A DNA stretch of 12,261 nt from Candidatus Brevefilum sp. (GTDB lineage: Bacteria > Chloroflexota > Anaerolineae > Anaerolineales > Anaerolineaceae). Position numbers and translations under genes: made by a program. Of this stretch, positions 1-7,230 are shown piece by piece. Location of the stretch: positions 1 through 12,261 of the forward strand of contig SLIC01000056.1 in NCBI GenBank assembly GCA_007135845.1. Reading direction: 5' to 3'. Position 1 is the first letter of the stretch. Each line of letters starts with the position of its first letter. The notes under the pieces are model-generated. The model saw only the letters and a program-made list of their open reading frames with translations. It was not told the DNA's origin and ran no database searches.

Positions 1-420
1 GCCAGTGCCAGCCCATCCACAGCCTGGGGCAGCTGGTGCTCGGCTAGCAACCCCGTCCTGCGAGATGTACATGAATATATCCTGGTTTTTTGCAAGCAGA
101 GTTTTAGCCGCCCTAAATCAGATCGAGAAGCGACGATCAGCAAGGACGAATTTCTCTCTTGGACCAAATCGGTGTGGGATTTTCGCGCAGTCCAGGCAAG
201 AAAGATCGGGCATCCGGCACCCTTCCCGGTCGAGCTGCCCCATCGCTGTATCCAGCTCTACTCCTTCCGGGGTGATGTGGTGCTGGACCCCTTTGCCGGC
301 AGCGGCACCACCTGCCTGGCTGCCCGGCAGGATGGACGTCGTTATGTGGGTTACGAGATCGACCCCGAATATTGCCGTTTGGCAGAAGCGCGCCTGGCCG
401 AGTCGGAACAAGAAGGATGA
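1..420 (+). CDS. DNA methyltransferase (N4-cytosine/N6-adenine type), C-terminal part
   Basis: The reading frame is open from the first base and ends at a TGA, giving the last 139 residues of a gene that starts upstream of the window. It carries WGSW...[12 protein letters not shown] near residues 9-27, GHPAPFP at 70-76 and the AdoMet-binding motif DPFAGSGTT at 96-104, followed by [11 protein letters not shown]. With the AdoMet motif at the C-terminal end, the catalytic (D/N/S)PP(Y/W) motif should lie upstream, off the window; this is the beta-class order. The enzyme would transfer a methyl group from S-adenosylmethionine to the exocyclic amine of cytosine or adenine at a specific site. Whether it is orphan or part of a restriction-modification pair cannot be told, but no nuclease gene follows it on this strand. 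The family call is secure; target base and site are unknown. Confidence 0.9.
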   Translation, partial: ASASPSTAWGSWCSASNPVLRDVHEYILVFCKQSFSRPKSDREATISKDEFLSWTKSVWDFRAVQARKIGHPAPFPVELPHRCIQLYSFRGDVVLDPFAGSGTTCLAARQDGRRYVGYEIDPEYCRLAEARLAESEQEG

Positions 421-491
421 TAAGGGGGTATGCCAGCGATATGTTCTGCAGTAGTGGCTTATTGTAGATAATGCCCCGAACCTACCTTGGA

Positions 492-1577
492 TTATGTGAT
501 GCGGTGGGTTGGCTGCGGTTTGCCTGGATGAAAGAATGACACGTTTTCTTCAATGAAGGTAAATGGATGTTCAGATTGGGTTTTATGCAGTGCCTCCAGG
601 AGTACCTGCCGCAGGGTTTCAGCGCTGGTTTCAACCCGTGCATTCACCAGGATATGAACCTCTCCAGTAGGAATGCGGGGAATCGCCGATTGCCAGCCCG
701 TTTCCGGCAGGCCAGTAAAACTCAGTTTCACCGAGGTGCTGTCCCATTGCAGGATGAATTTGAGGTGCCCAATGCCGATATGGTTGTGCGCTAATAGGTC
801 GAGCAGGTGTTGGAAAAAGCCGATCACGATATGCCTTGGCTGCTGCTCGCCATCAAAGGATAAAAACAATTTCTCGTCCAGCCAGGCCATCTGTGCTTCA
901 CCCCGCCCGTAACGTTCATAATCCAGGTCGAGGGAGTTCCCCGGGGTGTAGCCGCCTGCACCCTGGATCAGGCGCAGCCATTCAGAAACACTTTCTGCCA
1001 CCAGGCTGTTTTGAAAGCGGAATGGGGGTATGGCAGGTTGTGCTTTCAGTAATTGCTCCAATTGAGATGATTGCGCCGCATCCAGCAGATCGATCTTATT
1101 GATCACCAGCAGCCCGGCCTCTTCAATCTGTTTTTCGAAGATGTAAACCACATCTTCACTGAAGGGCAGGGGATTTCCCAAAAGGTGATGCAGATAGAGC
1201 CGGCTGTCGACAAATACCGAAAAACTGCTCGGCTGAACCCCCGCATCATCCAATTCCAGCAGTGGTTTGACCACCGTGGCAACAATATCGGCACAGGACC
1301 CCACCGATTCTGCAAAGACAATATCTGGGTTGGCTTCTCGGATCAAATTGCTTAGCTGATCATTGAAATCATTATAATTACAGCAGAAACACCCACCGCT
1401 TACCTCGACGGCCGGCAGGTCTGCTAGGCGAACAAATGCAGTATCCACCAGGTATTTTCCCTGGTCGTTGGTGACCACACCCACCTTTTTCCCGGCAGCT
1501 GTTAAGTCTTTTGCAGCTTGAATGATGGCTGTTGTTTTGCCGCTGCCGAGGAATCCACCAACGATGTGAAGCTCCAT
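492..1577 (-). CDS. CobW/COG0523-type G3E GTPase
   Basis: This is a 361-residue P-loop GTPase of the G3E family, which also includes HypB and UreG; members act as metallochaperones or cofactor-insertion factors. Visible motifs are Walker A GGFLGSGKTT (residues 7-16), the metal-binding CXCC motif as GCFCC (63-66), ESVGS (90-94) and the guanine-specificity motif NKID (160-163). The C-terminal half (about 200-361) contains GHLK near 270 but no His-rich metal tail, so substrate metal or cofactor is not predictable. It begins 12 bp after the stop of the upstream ferredoxin-like gene on the same strand, so the two are almost certainly cotranscribed. This suggests that the GTPase serves an iron-sulfur, corrinoid or other redox enzyme system rather than classical zinc homeostasis; that is inference. 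Its ribosome binding site is weak, compatible with translational coupling. Confidence 0.88.
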   Translation of the reverse strand: MELHIVGGFLGSGKTTAIIQAAKDLTAAGKKVGVVTNDQGKYLVDTAFVRLADLPAVEVSGGCFCCNYNDFNDQLSNLIREANPDIVFAESVGSCADIVATVVKPLLELDDAGVQPSSFSVFVDSRLYLHHLLGNPLPFSEDVVYIFEKQIEEAGLLVINKIDLLDAAQSSQLEQLLKAQPAIPPFRFQNSLVAESVSEWLRLIQGAGGYTPGNSLDLDYERYGRGEAQMAWLDEKLFLSFDGEQQPRHIVIGFFQHLLDLLAHNHIGIGHLKFILQWDSTSVKLSFTGLPETGWQSAIPRIPTGEVHILVNARVETSAETLRQVLLEALHKTQSEHPFTFIEENVSFFHPGKPQPTHRIT

Positions 1578-1589
1578 CTTGTTGATAAC

Positions 1590-2414
1590 CTAATCCACGT
1601 CCACAGCTTCTGTCAGCCGCTGGATGGCATTTTCGATGTAATCTTCCCGCTCAATGATTGCTTGAATGACACCTTCAGGGCAGGCTTCAACACAGTTTCC
1701 ACACCCCCGGCAATCCTCGCTGATATGGGCTTTCCCGTCTACCAGGTGGATGGCATTAATAAAACATACCCCTTCGACACACTTCCCACAGCCCACACAC
1801 CCCTCGTTAACCACCACCCGCACGCCCGGCATGCGCTCGATTTTTTTCTGTAGTTTTGGTGCCAGGTTGGGTAGAAAGCGAAACAAACAACAGCAAGAAC
1901 AGCAGTTGCAGATGGTCATCAACTTGGTGTAGGGCTTGACCCCCATCCAGACGGCATCGATCTTATCACGACCAATCAGATGCACCAGGCCGGCTTCCCG
2001 CGCACGCTGTACATGCGCCAGGGCAGTGTCCACATCAACCAGCCGTCCAAGCTGCGGGTTGATATCCAGCACAGCTTCTCCTAGAAAAATGCAGCCGATA
2101 TGATGGTCGAACGCCTGGCAGTCGCCTGCTTCCCGGCAGATACAGGCATCCATCAAGTAAACATAACGGGCCTTTTTAATAAAATGTGCTACCACATCCG
2201 AGGGGACCACGAGGTTTTCCTGATCGTCAATACGCTGATTAATGGATACCCGGTCTTTCGGCAGGTAAAACAACGCATCCCCGCCGTGATGCCCGTTGAA
2301 CAAGGCGCGTTCCATCACGCGACCTAAAAGCGGCCACTTGGTCATCTCAGCGCCGATATAGCGCAGGCCAAAACTTTTTTTCAATAAACTAACAAACCAC
2401 AATGGGCGTGCCAT
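1590..2414 (-). CDS. Cys-rich ferredoxin-like protein with two 4Fe-4S motifs
   Basis: The product has 274 residues from the chosen ATG, which has AAGGAG five bases upstream; an ATG seven codons earlier (2435) has no such site and is less likely. The C-terminal part is a bacterial-type 2x[4Fe-4S] ferredoxin domain: first motif C206-x2-C209-x2-C212-x4-C217, second C235-x2-C238-x2-C241-x3-C245-P. The first motif has four residues, not three, before its last Cys and lacks the usual Pro. Two further Cys clusters lie upstream: CICREAGDC (91-99) with HHIGC (104-108), and the dense CNCCSCCC (169-176), which could hold an extra cluster or a metal. The protein is probably a cytoplasmic electron carrier or reductive activator. 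It is first in an operon with a COG0523 GTPase, which may mature or load it or their shared target (inference). Exact partner unknown. Confidence 0.85.
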   Translation of the reverse strand: MARPLWFVSLLKKSFGLRYIGAEMTKWPLLGRVMERALFNGHHGGDALFYLPKDRVSINQRIDDQENLVVPSDVVAHFIKKARYVYLMDACICREAGDCQAFDHHIGCIFLGEAVLDINPQLGRLVDVDTALAHVQRAREAGLVHLIGRDKIDAVWMGVKPYTKLMTICNCCSCCCLFRFLPNLAPKLQKKIERMPGVRVVVNEGCVGCGKCVEGVCFINAIHLVDGKAHISEDCRGCGNCVEACPEGVIQAIIEREDYIENAIQRLTEAVDVD

Positions 2415-2419
2415 GCAAG

Positions 2420-2425
2420 CTCCTT
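2420..2425 (-). promoter_or_regulatory. Ribosome binding site deciding the ferredoxin start
   Basis: The minus strand reads AAGGAG here, five bases before the ATG at 2414. It favours that codon over the in-frame ATG at 2435, which this site could not serve because it lies downstream of it. Confidence 0.75.
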
Positions 2426-2477
2426 GATGGGTCAATCACCCATAAGCACCAGTAAAGATTTAGAACTGTAAGTCATG

Positions 2478-2486
2478 ATTATAGCA
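2478..2486 (-). promoter_or_regulatory. Extended -10 promoter for the ferredoxin/GTPase operon
   Basis: The minus strand reads TGCTATAAT, a perfect -10 box (TATAAT, 2478-2483) with the TG extension. No good -35 hexamer is seen 16-18 bases upstream, which is common for extended -10 promoters. The implied transcript start near 2471 would give a leader of roughly 55 bases before the ATG at 2414. Confidence 0.55.
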
Positions 2487-2597
2487 GGGTTTTTCTTCTT
2501 CGTTGTGCGGATGACAGGATACCACACAGATAAACTTTATTTTTTTGATCTAATTACTCATAGCTGATTCTCACACAGAATTTAAAAAATTGGTAAA

Positions 2598-3857
2598 ATG
2601 GTTGTAATGTGCAGGCTTCTGTCTTTTCTCGCCGTATTGTTGGGGTTCGCCCTGGCGAGCTGCCATATGCCCTCCCAGGCACAGGTGCTGCCCAACCAGC
2701 CAACCCCCACGATTCCACTTCTCCCAATGGAGACGGTGGCTCCTATCAACGAGCCAGTTGAGCCAGAACCAACACTGCCCGTCGTCACGCCGACACCCAC
2801 AGTCCGATCAGAACTGACACAGCTCACCGCCACAGTTTGGGAGGACCTTCCCCGCGTCCCCGTTTTGATGTACCATCGCTTTAACCCCCAGCCGGGGGCC
2901 TGGTCTTCACGGTATACCATCAGCCTGACGGACTTTGAGCAGCAGCTAAATGGGCTTTATAATGCTGGTTTCTCGCTGATCTCGTTGACCGATTGGCTGC
3001 GTGGGAATATTCAACTTCAGGAAGGTCGCCGACCCTTAATCATCACCATTGATGACCTTTTTTATGGCGATCAGCTCTCCCTTGATAAAAATGGTGACCC
3101 TGCTTTATATTCAGGCGTTGGTTTCTTATGGCATTTTGCACAAGACCACCCAGACTTCAACTTTGAGGCAGCATTATTTTATAACATGGGGGATAAGGGC
3201 TATGCTAACCATTATGAACATGGTGTTTTCTCGATCCGCGACGGCTGGCGCGAGGCACGTGCAGAAGTAATCGCCTGGGGCATCGAAAACGGCGCGATGC
3301 CACTTAACCATTTTTACGAACATCCCTTCCTCAACCAGCTTTCTCCAACGCAGATCCACTGGCAGATGGCGCAGAATGATCAATCCCTGCGAGAAGCTTT
3401 GGCCTTGATTGGCAGGGAAGACCTCAGCAAAAACCTGCCCAACATCCTTGCCCTGCCGTACGTCATCTGGCCTGCGACGGAAGCAGGCAAGCAGGTCCTG
3501 TTCAATTATGTCAACCCGGAAGGGGCACCGGTTGCTGCCATCGTCGAGGGGGATTATGCCGGTGGGGCGAAATATTTACAGGCTCCCTTCTCTCACGAAT
3601 TCAGCCGCTGGAATGTACCGCGCATCAGCGTGTCAAACCAGGCAATTGCATTGATCATCGAACAGGCAGATCAGATCCCAAGGGCAGGCAGTTGTGAGCT
3701 GGGAGAATTTTGGGAAACCCCGCACATGTTACCGGATATCATCGCTGATGCGATTCTGAGACAAGTTAACGCAGGGAATTGTCCCTTTGGTTATTATATT
3801 GTGAGCCAGTTTGCTTTTTATGTCCAAGAGGATGGGATCATACAATACTCACCGTAA
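2598..3857 (+). CDS. Polysaccharide-deacetylase-like lipoprotein
   Basis: The 419-residue product begins with a lipoprotein signal: a hydrophobic stretch (about 6-20) ending in the lipobox LASC, with Cys22 as the lipidated residue. A Pro/Thr-rich linker (about 30-70) follows, then a NodB-like domain. That domain shows VPVLMYHRF (87-95), an acidic pair in TIDD (150-153) where carbohydrate esterase family 4 has TFDD, and H238-x3-H242 matching the H(S/T)xxH metal motif. LPYVIWP (286-292) may stand for the RxPY motif but lacks the Arg. The metal triad D-H-H is therefore retained while other motifs have drifted. It probably acts outside the membrane on cell-wall or exopolysaccharide N-acetyl groups, or is a divergent or non-catalytic relative. 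The ATG at 2607 is an alternative start; neither has a clear Shine-Dalgarno. The next gene starts 62 bp downstream and may share the transcript. Confidence 0.78.
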   Translation: MVVMCRLLSFLAVLLGFALASCHMPSQAQVLPNQPTPTIPLLPMETVAPINEPVEPEPTLPVVTPTPTVRSELTQLTATVWEDLPRVPVLMYHRFNPQPGAWSSRYTISLTDFEQQLNGLYNAGFSLISLTDWLRGNIQLQEGRRPLIITIDDLFYGDQLSLDKNGDPALYSGVGFLWHFAQDHPDFNFEAALFYNMGDKGYANHYEHGVFSIRDGWREARAEVIAWGIENGAMPLNHFYEHPFLNQLSPTQIHWQMAQNDQSLREALALIGREDLSKNLPNILALPYVIWPATEAGKQVLFNYVNPEGAPVAAIVEGDYAGGAKYLQAPFSHEFSRWNVPRISVSNQAIALIIEQADQIPRAGSCELGEFWETPHMLPDIIADAILRQVNAGNCPFGYYIVSQFAFYVQEDGIIQYSP

Positions 3858-3906
3858 AATCAAATTAATCGAAAATCTTGGGTTGGATTGGAAATTTTTT
3901 AGATAA

Positions 3907-3914
3907 AAGGAGGG
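3907..3914 (+). promoter_or_regulatory. Strong ribosome binding site deciding the DUF218 gene start
   Basis: AAGGAGGG ends five bases before the ATG at 3920. This site makes 3920 the likely start rather than the in-frame ATG at 3878, which lies upstream of it and has no comparable site. Confidence 0.8.
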
Positions 3915-3919
3915 CAGGT

Positions 3920-4714
3920 ATGTTTGTTTATCTTAGTAAGTTACTTCCACTATTAATTTACCCCCTGGGTTTGGCTACCATCATCATTATCTCCGTGCTC
4001 ATCATCGAAAAACGACGCGAATTCCCCCGGGCCTTATTGATCGTTGGGCTGGTTCTGCTGTGGCTGGCAAGCAATCGCTGGGTCAGTTATGGCTTAGCCC
4101 GCTCACTTGAATGGCGGAATCTTCCGCCGGATACCACACCTTCCGCCGAGGTGATCGTCCTTTTGGGCGGGGGCACCGAACCCGGTGAGCCGCCGCGTCC
4201 CATGGCAGAGGTCAATGCTGCAGGGGACCGAGTTTTGTATTCTGCCAAGCTCTACCAGCAAGATGTGGCACCGGTGATCCTGGTCAGCGGTGGTAATGTT
4301 GAATTTGCCACAGATCGTGATTCAACCCCTGCGGATGATATGACCGAATTGCTGATGTTGATGGGCGTACCCGGGGACGCCATTTTGCAGCAGCCCATGT
4401 CGCAAAACACCTACGAAGATGCGCTCTATTCTGCCGAATTACTGGCAGAACTTGAGGTCTCCGAGGCGATCCTGGTCACATCGGCCATGCACATGCCCCG
4501 TGCAAAGGCGCTCTTTGAAAACCAGGGAATTACGGTCATCCCCGCACCAACGGACTTCACCATCACTGAGCATAATTGGCGCAGCACCTTCAACCCGACC
4601 ATAGGTGAAGGTTTGATCCACCTGCTGCCCAATGCCAGCGCTCTGAACCTGACAACCAACGTCATCAAAGAATATATTGGGATGCTGGTCTACAGCCTGC
4701 GGGGCTGGATGTAA
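3920..4714 (+). CDS. DUF218 (YdcF/ElyC/SanA-type) membrane protein
   Basis: The 264-residue product starts at the ATG behind a strong AAGGAGGG site. Two N-terminal hydrophobic segments (about 9-29 and 37-51), separated by the basic loop EKRREFPR, anchor it in the cytoplasmic membrane. The DUF218 domain follows: AEVIVLLGGG (76-85), VILVSGG (119-125), SQNTYEDA (161-168) and LVTSAMHMPRA (185-195). Family members such as ElyC and SanA influence envelope integrity and peptidoglycan or lipid-carrier metabolism, although the biochemical activity of most is unresolved. The domain lies after the second membrane segment; the exact topology is not certain. It sits 62 bp after a deacetylase-like lipoprotein, so the two may work together at the cell surface (inference). 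It ends 2 bp before the stop codon of the convergent degV-type gene, leaving no room for a conventional terminator between them. Confidence 0.88.
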   Translation: MFVYLSKLLPLLIYPLGLATIIIISVLIIEKRREFPRALLIVGLVLLWLASNRWVSYGLARSLEWRNLPPDTTPSAEVIVLLGGGTEPGEPPRPMAEVNAAGDRVLYSAKLYQQDVAPVILVSGGNVEFATDRDSTPADDMTELLMLMGVPGDAILQQPMSQNTYEDALYSAELLAELEVSEAILVTSAMHMPRAKALFENQGITVIPAPTDFTITEHNWRSTFNPTIGEGLIHLLPNASALNLTTNVIKEYIGMLVYSLRGWM

Positions 4715-4716
4715 GC

Positions 4717-5565
4717 CTAATCGATCTGGTATGCGATGCTCAGGGTGCCGGGGCCGGTATGGGTACCTACTACCGGGCTAACGAAGGTGGTCACCTTTTC
4801 CAGCGGGTTAAAGCGTTCTACAGCCTGTGCCATCAGTGCCAGGTTGTCGACCTCGGCAGCTGCATGGAAGGTAGAGATCCTGACATGCTCACAACCATCA
4901 ATGTCCCGTGCAACCAGGTCGAGCAAGCGAGCGATTGCTTTCTTGCGAGATCGTACCGATTCAACCAGCTCTATTTTCCCATCCCGGATTTCCATAATCG
5001 GCTTGATGTTCAATGCCGAACCTACCAGGCGTTTGGCGGTGTTGATGCGTCCGCCCTTATTGAGGTATTTAAGGGTATCGACTGTAAAATACACGCCAAT
5101 TTTTGGGTAAATTTCTTCAGTTAGTGCCTGGCATGCTTCCAGGCTGGCACCCTCTGCGGCGGCGCGAGCTGCTGCCAGGACCATAAACCCCAATGCCATC
5201 GATACCAGGCGGGAATCAACCACTGCCAGGGGTGCATCGGGAAAAGTATTTTTCGCCAGCATGGCAGAATCGACGGTGCCTGAAATCCCACTTGAGATCA
5301 AAATGGCAAGCACTGCGTAATCCTGGTCCAGCAGTGATTTGAAGAGGGCTTCAAATTCTCCGGTAGTGGTTTGGCTGGTGGTGGGGATCGTCTCTGATTC
5401 AGCCAAACGGGCATAAAATTCTTCTGCCCGAATATCTACTCCATCGCGAAAGGTGTCCTCATCCCAATGTAGTTTCAACGGTACCACATGGATGCCGAGT
5501 TCCTCAACAAGATTTTCTGGCAAGTAAGCGCTGCTGTCGGTGATAATGGCAACTTTTTGTGTCAT
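4717..5565 (-). CDS. DegV family fatty-acid-binding protein
   Basis: The 282-residue product has the full DegV signature: TDSS (9-12), TTSQ (62-65), SSGISGT (91-97), VDSR (116-119), LKYLNKGGRI (165-174) and VVGTHTGPG (265-273). Length is typical for the family. DegV/FakB proteins bind a fatty acid between two domains and present it to a FakA kinase that makes acyl phosphate for phospholipid synthesis. No fakA-like gene lies in this window, so the specific FakB role is an inference. The start is well supported: AAGGAG lies five bases upstream of the ATG. The gene appears monocistronic, with the convergent DUF218 gene ending 2 bp away. Confidence 0.93.
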   Translation of the reverse strand: MTQKVAIITDSSAYLPENLVEELGIHVVPLKLHWDEDTFRDGVDIRAEEFYARLAESETIPTTSQTTTGEFEALFKSLLDQDYAVLAILISSGISGTVDSAMLAKNTFPDAPLAVVDSRLVSMALGFMVLAAARAAAEGASLEACQALTEEIYPKIGVYFTVDTLKYLNKGGRINTAKRLVGSALNIKPIMEIRDGKIELVESVRSRKKAIARLLDLVARDIDGCEHVRISTFHAAAEVDNLALMAQAVERFNPLEKVTTFVSPVVGTHTGPGTLSIAYQID

Positions 5566-5621
5566 CGTGACTCCTTTATATTAAGTTCATAAATAATTAC
5601 GGTGCAATCAAACAAGGGCTA

Positions 5622-5627
5622 ATTATA
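5622..5627 (-). promoter_or_regulatory. Possible -10 box of the degV-type gene
   Basis: The minus strand reads TATAAT about 55 bases before the DegV start, but no matching -35 hexamer is visible at the right spacing. The site lies in ATTATAAT, which also gives TATAAT on the plus strand, so orientation rests only on the downstream gene. Confidence 0.3.
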
Positions 5628-5727
5628 ATGGCAATCCTGTCCCGCATATTGAGCAAAATAGATCTATTAGGTGGAACAACAATAGATTGCAGGCCAGGGT
5701 CAAAACCCCTCTCCTGGTCGTATGAAT

Positions 5728-7053
5728 CTAGGATGGGAATAATTTCGGCAATGACTGCGGCGCGTATTTCTCAACCATTTCCGAAGAGATCCCATTGGTA
5801 CGGCAAATCTCAGCGTACAGGTCTGCGCTGGAACGCCGCATTCGTGCCTGGGTTTCCAGATCTAAGCCCCATAAACCAAACCGTTGTGACCAGCCGCGCT
5901 CCCACTCAAAATTGTCCACAAGCGTCCAATGGAAATATCCCTCCACCGGGTAATTGAAATTGGAGACGCGCCACAGGTCATACAGGTGTTCCAGGATATA
6001 CTGTGGGCGGAGTTCATCCTCCACATCATCGACACCATTTTCCGTGATGATCATCGGCACCCCAAATTGATGCCCCCACCTGACGCAATCCACCATGCCG
6101 AATGGGTGGTGGGCAATCATCCCTGATTCGCTTAAAACTGCATCTGCTGGAAAAGAACGCCGGCTGAATAAATCGCCTGGTGCGAAGGGGTTAAACCGTA
6201 CCTTTTCGGTGGTGTAATAATTTAGACCCAAAAAGTCCTGCGTCCCTGCTGCACCCGGGATAGTGAATTTCTTGAAGATGGTGTCTAACACGCCGTTCTG
6301 CAGTGCACGCGGAAAGGCATGATTAAAAAGCCTGTTAAAGGCGTTGGAGAGCCATTTGTCACCCGGCAACCAGCTCGCAGGTTTGAAGCCCCGGTAATTG
6401 ATCGCCGTACCGACGCGTGCCTCTGGTTGAAGCTCGTGAATGATGTGGTATGCCCGGGCATGGGCACGCACCATATGATCCAGAACTTGCCGTGCCAGCT
6501 GAAGGTCTTTTTTCCCGGGTGGAAAGACGCCGTCGATATAGGCGCTGAAGATGAATACATTGGGCTCATTGATCGTTACCCACAGGGAGCAGTATGGCTT
6601 AAGGGCCTGGACTGCCTTTTCCACAAACGCGGCGAAGAGCTCGATGACCGCTTCATTTTCCCAGCCGCCCTGTTCGGCCAACCACAAGGGATCGCTGAAG
6701 TGATGCAGGGTCACCATTGGGGTCATTTTACGCTCGCGTAAGCCGATCAACATCTCCCGGTAGCGATCCAGGGCATCTTCATCCCAGCGGTCTGGTGTTG
6801 GTTGGATGCGGCTCCACTCGATCGAGAGCCGGTGGGCATTATGTGCGGTAGCCTGGGCGCGATCGAAGTCTTCCCGCCAGCGCCCGCTCCACCAGTCGCA
6901 GGCCAGCCCCGATTGATCCCCATTCAGAATGCGGCCTTCTTCCTGTTCCCAGGCATACCAGGTGTTGTTTTCATTGCGCCCTTCCACCTGGTGGGCGGCT
7001 GTGGCACAACCCCACATGAAGTTCTTTGTAAAATAATAGGTCCCTCTTGGCAT
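5728..7053 (-). CDS. GH1 beta-glucosidase
   Basis: From the ATG at 7053 the product has 441 residues, the usual size for bacterial GH1 enzymes, and begins with the typical N-terminal strand leading to FMWGCATAAHQVEG (12-25). The catalytic acid/base is Glu163 in TINEPN and the nucleophile Glu338 in ITENG. Sugar-binding residues include Gln22, His118, Trp376 and the Glu383-Trp384 pair in DNFEWERGW, which favours non-phosphorylated sugars over 6-phospho-glycosides. There is no signal peptide, so it should cleave beta-glucosides or short cello-oligosaccharides in the cytoplasm; no transporter gene is adjacent. AAGGGAG lies ten bases upstream of this ATG. An in-frame TTG at 7140 with a stronger AAAGGAGG site would add 29 residues unlike GH1 proteins; that start cannot be excluded. 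Family call is certain, exact substrate is not. Confidence 0.93.
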   Translation of the reverse strand: MPRGTYYFTKNFMWGCATAAHQVEGRNENNTWYAWEQEEGRILNGDQSGLACDWWSGRWREDFDRAQATAHNAHRLSIEWSRIQPTPDRWDEDALDRYREMLIGLRERKMTPMVTLHHFSDPLWLAEQGGWENEAVIELFAAFVEKAVQALKPYCSLWVTINEPNVFIFSAYIDGVFPPGKKDLQLARQVLDHMVRAHARAYHIIHELQPEARVGTAINYRGFKPASWLPGDKWLSNAFNRLFNHAFPRALQNGVLDTIFKKFTIPGAAGTQDFLGLNYYTTEKVRFNPFAPGDLFSRRSFPADAVLSESGMIAHHPFGMVDCVRWGHQFGVPMIITENGVDDVEDELRPQYILEHLYDLWRVSNFNYPVEGYFHWTLVDNFEWERGWSQRFGLWGLDLETQARMRRSSADLYAEICRTNGISSEMVEKYAPQSLPKLFPS

Positions 7054-7144
7054 CCTGAATGGACTCCCTTCTGCTGATTGCGAAGTGTTCAGGTGGTGCG
7101 CACGAATTCGCGGGCATTCCAGCCGCCGGCTGAATCGCAATGCG

Positions 7145-7152
7145 CCTCCTTT
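7145..7152 (-). promoter_or_regulatory. Shine-Dalgarno-like AAAGGAGG before a TTG codon
   Basis: The minus strand reads AAAGGAGG four bases before an in-frame TTG at 7140. This is the best ribosome binding site upstream of the GH1 gene and argues for a start 29 codons before the family-typical ATG. A -10-like TATGAT lies at 7161-7166 on the same strand. Confidence 0.45.
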
Positions 7153-7230
7153 ACGCTGTAATCATATCGCAGTTTTCGAGTTCAGGTTGGCAGATTACCT
7201 ATCCGATTGTGACTTGAGCTGCCTCTGGCA

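Noticed and set aside
5..454. Plus-strand open frame starting at a GTG
   Set aside because: It overlaps the methyltransferase fragment in another frame and has no recognisable domain, whereas the methyltransferase frame holds conserved motifs.
421..491. Possible bidirectional terminator between the convergent methyltransferase and GTPase genes
   Set aside because: GGGG and CCCC segments exist but are far apart, with no continuous stem or T-tract.
836..1355. Plus-strand open frames opposite the COG0523 GTPase
   Set aside because: They are shadows of a gene with clear P-loop, CXCC and NKID motifs.
4736..5124. Two plus-strand frames opposite the DegV gene
   Set aside because: The opposite strand carries the full set of DegV motifs; these frames show none.
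5694..5717. Small hairpin (AGGG/CCCT or CCAGG/CCTGG) after the GH1 stop as a terminator
   Set aside because: The stems are 4-5 bp, mutually exclusive, and no T-run follows on the minus strand.
7141..7230. Attachment site or tRNA marking the left border of the structural cassette
   Set aside because: No tRNA-like fold or integrase is present, and a matching direct repeat could not be found within the window.
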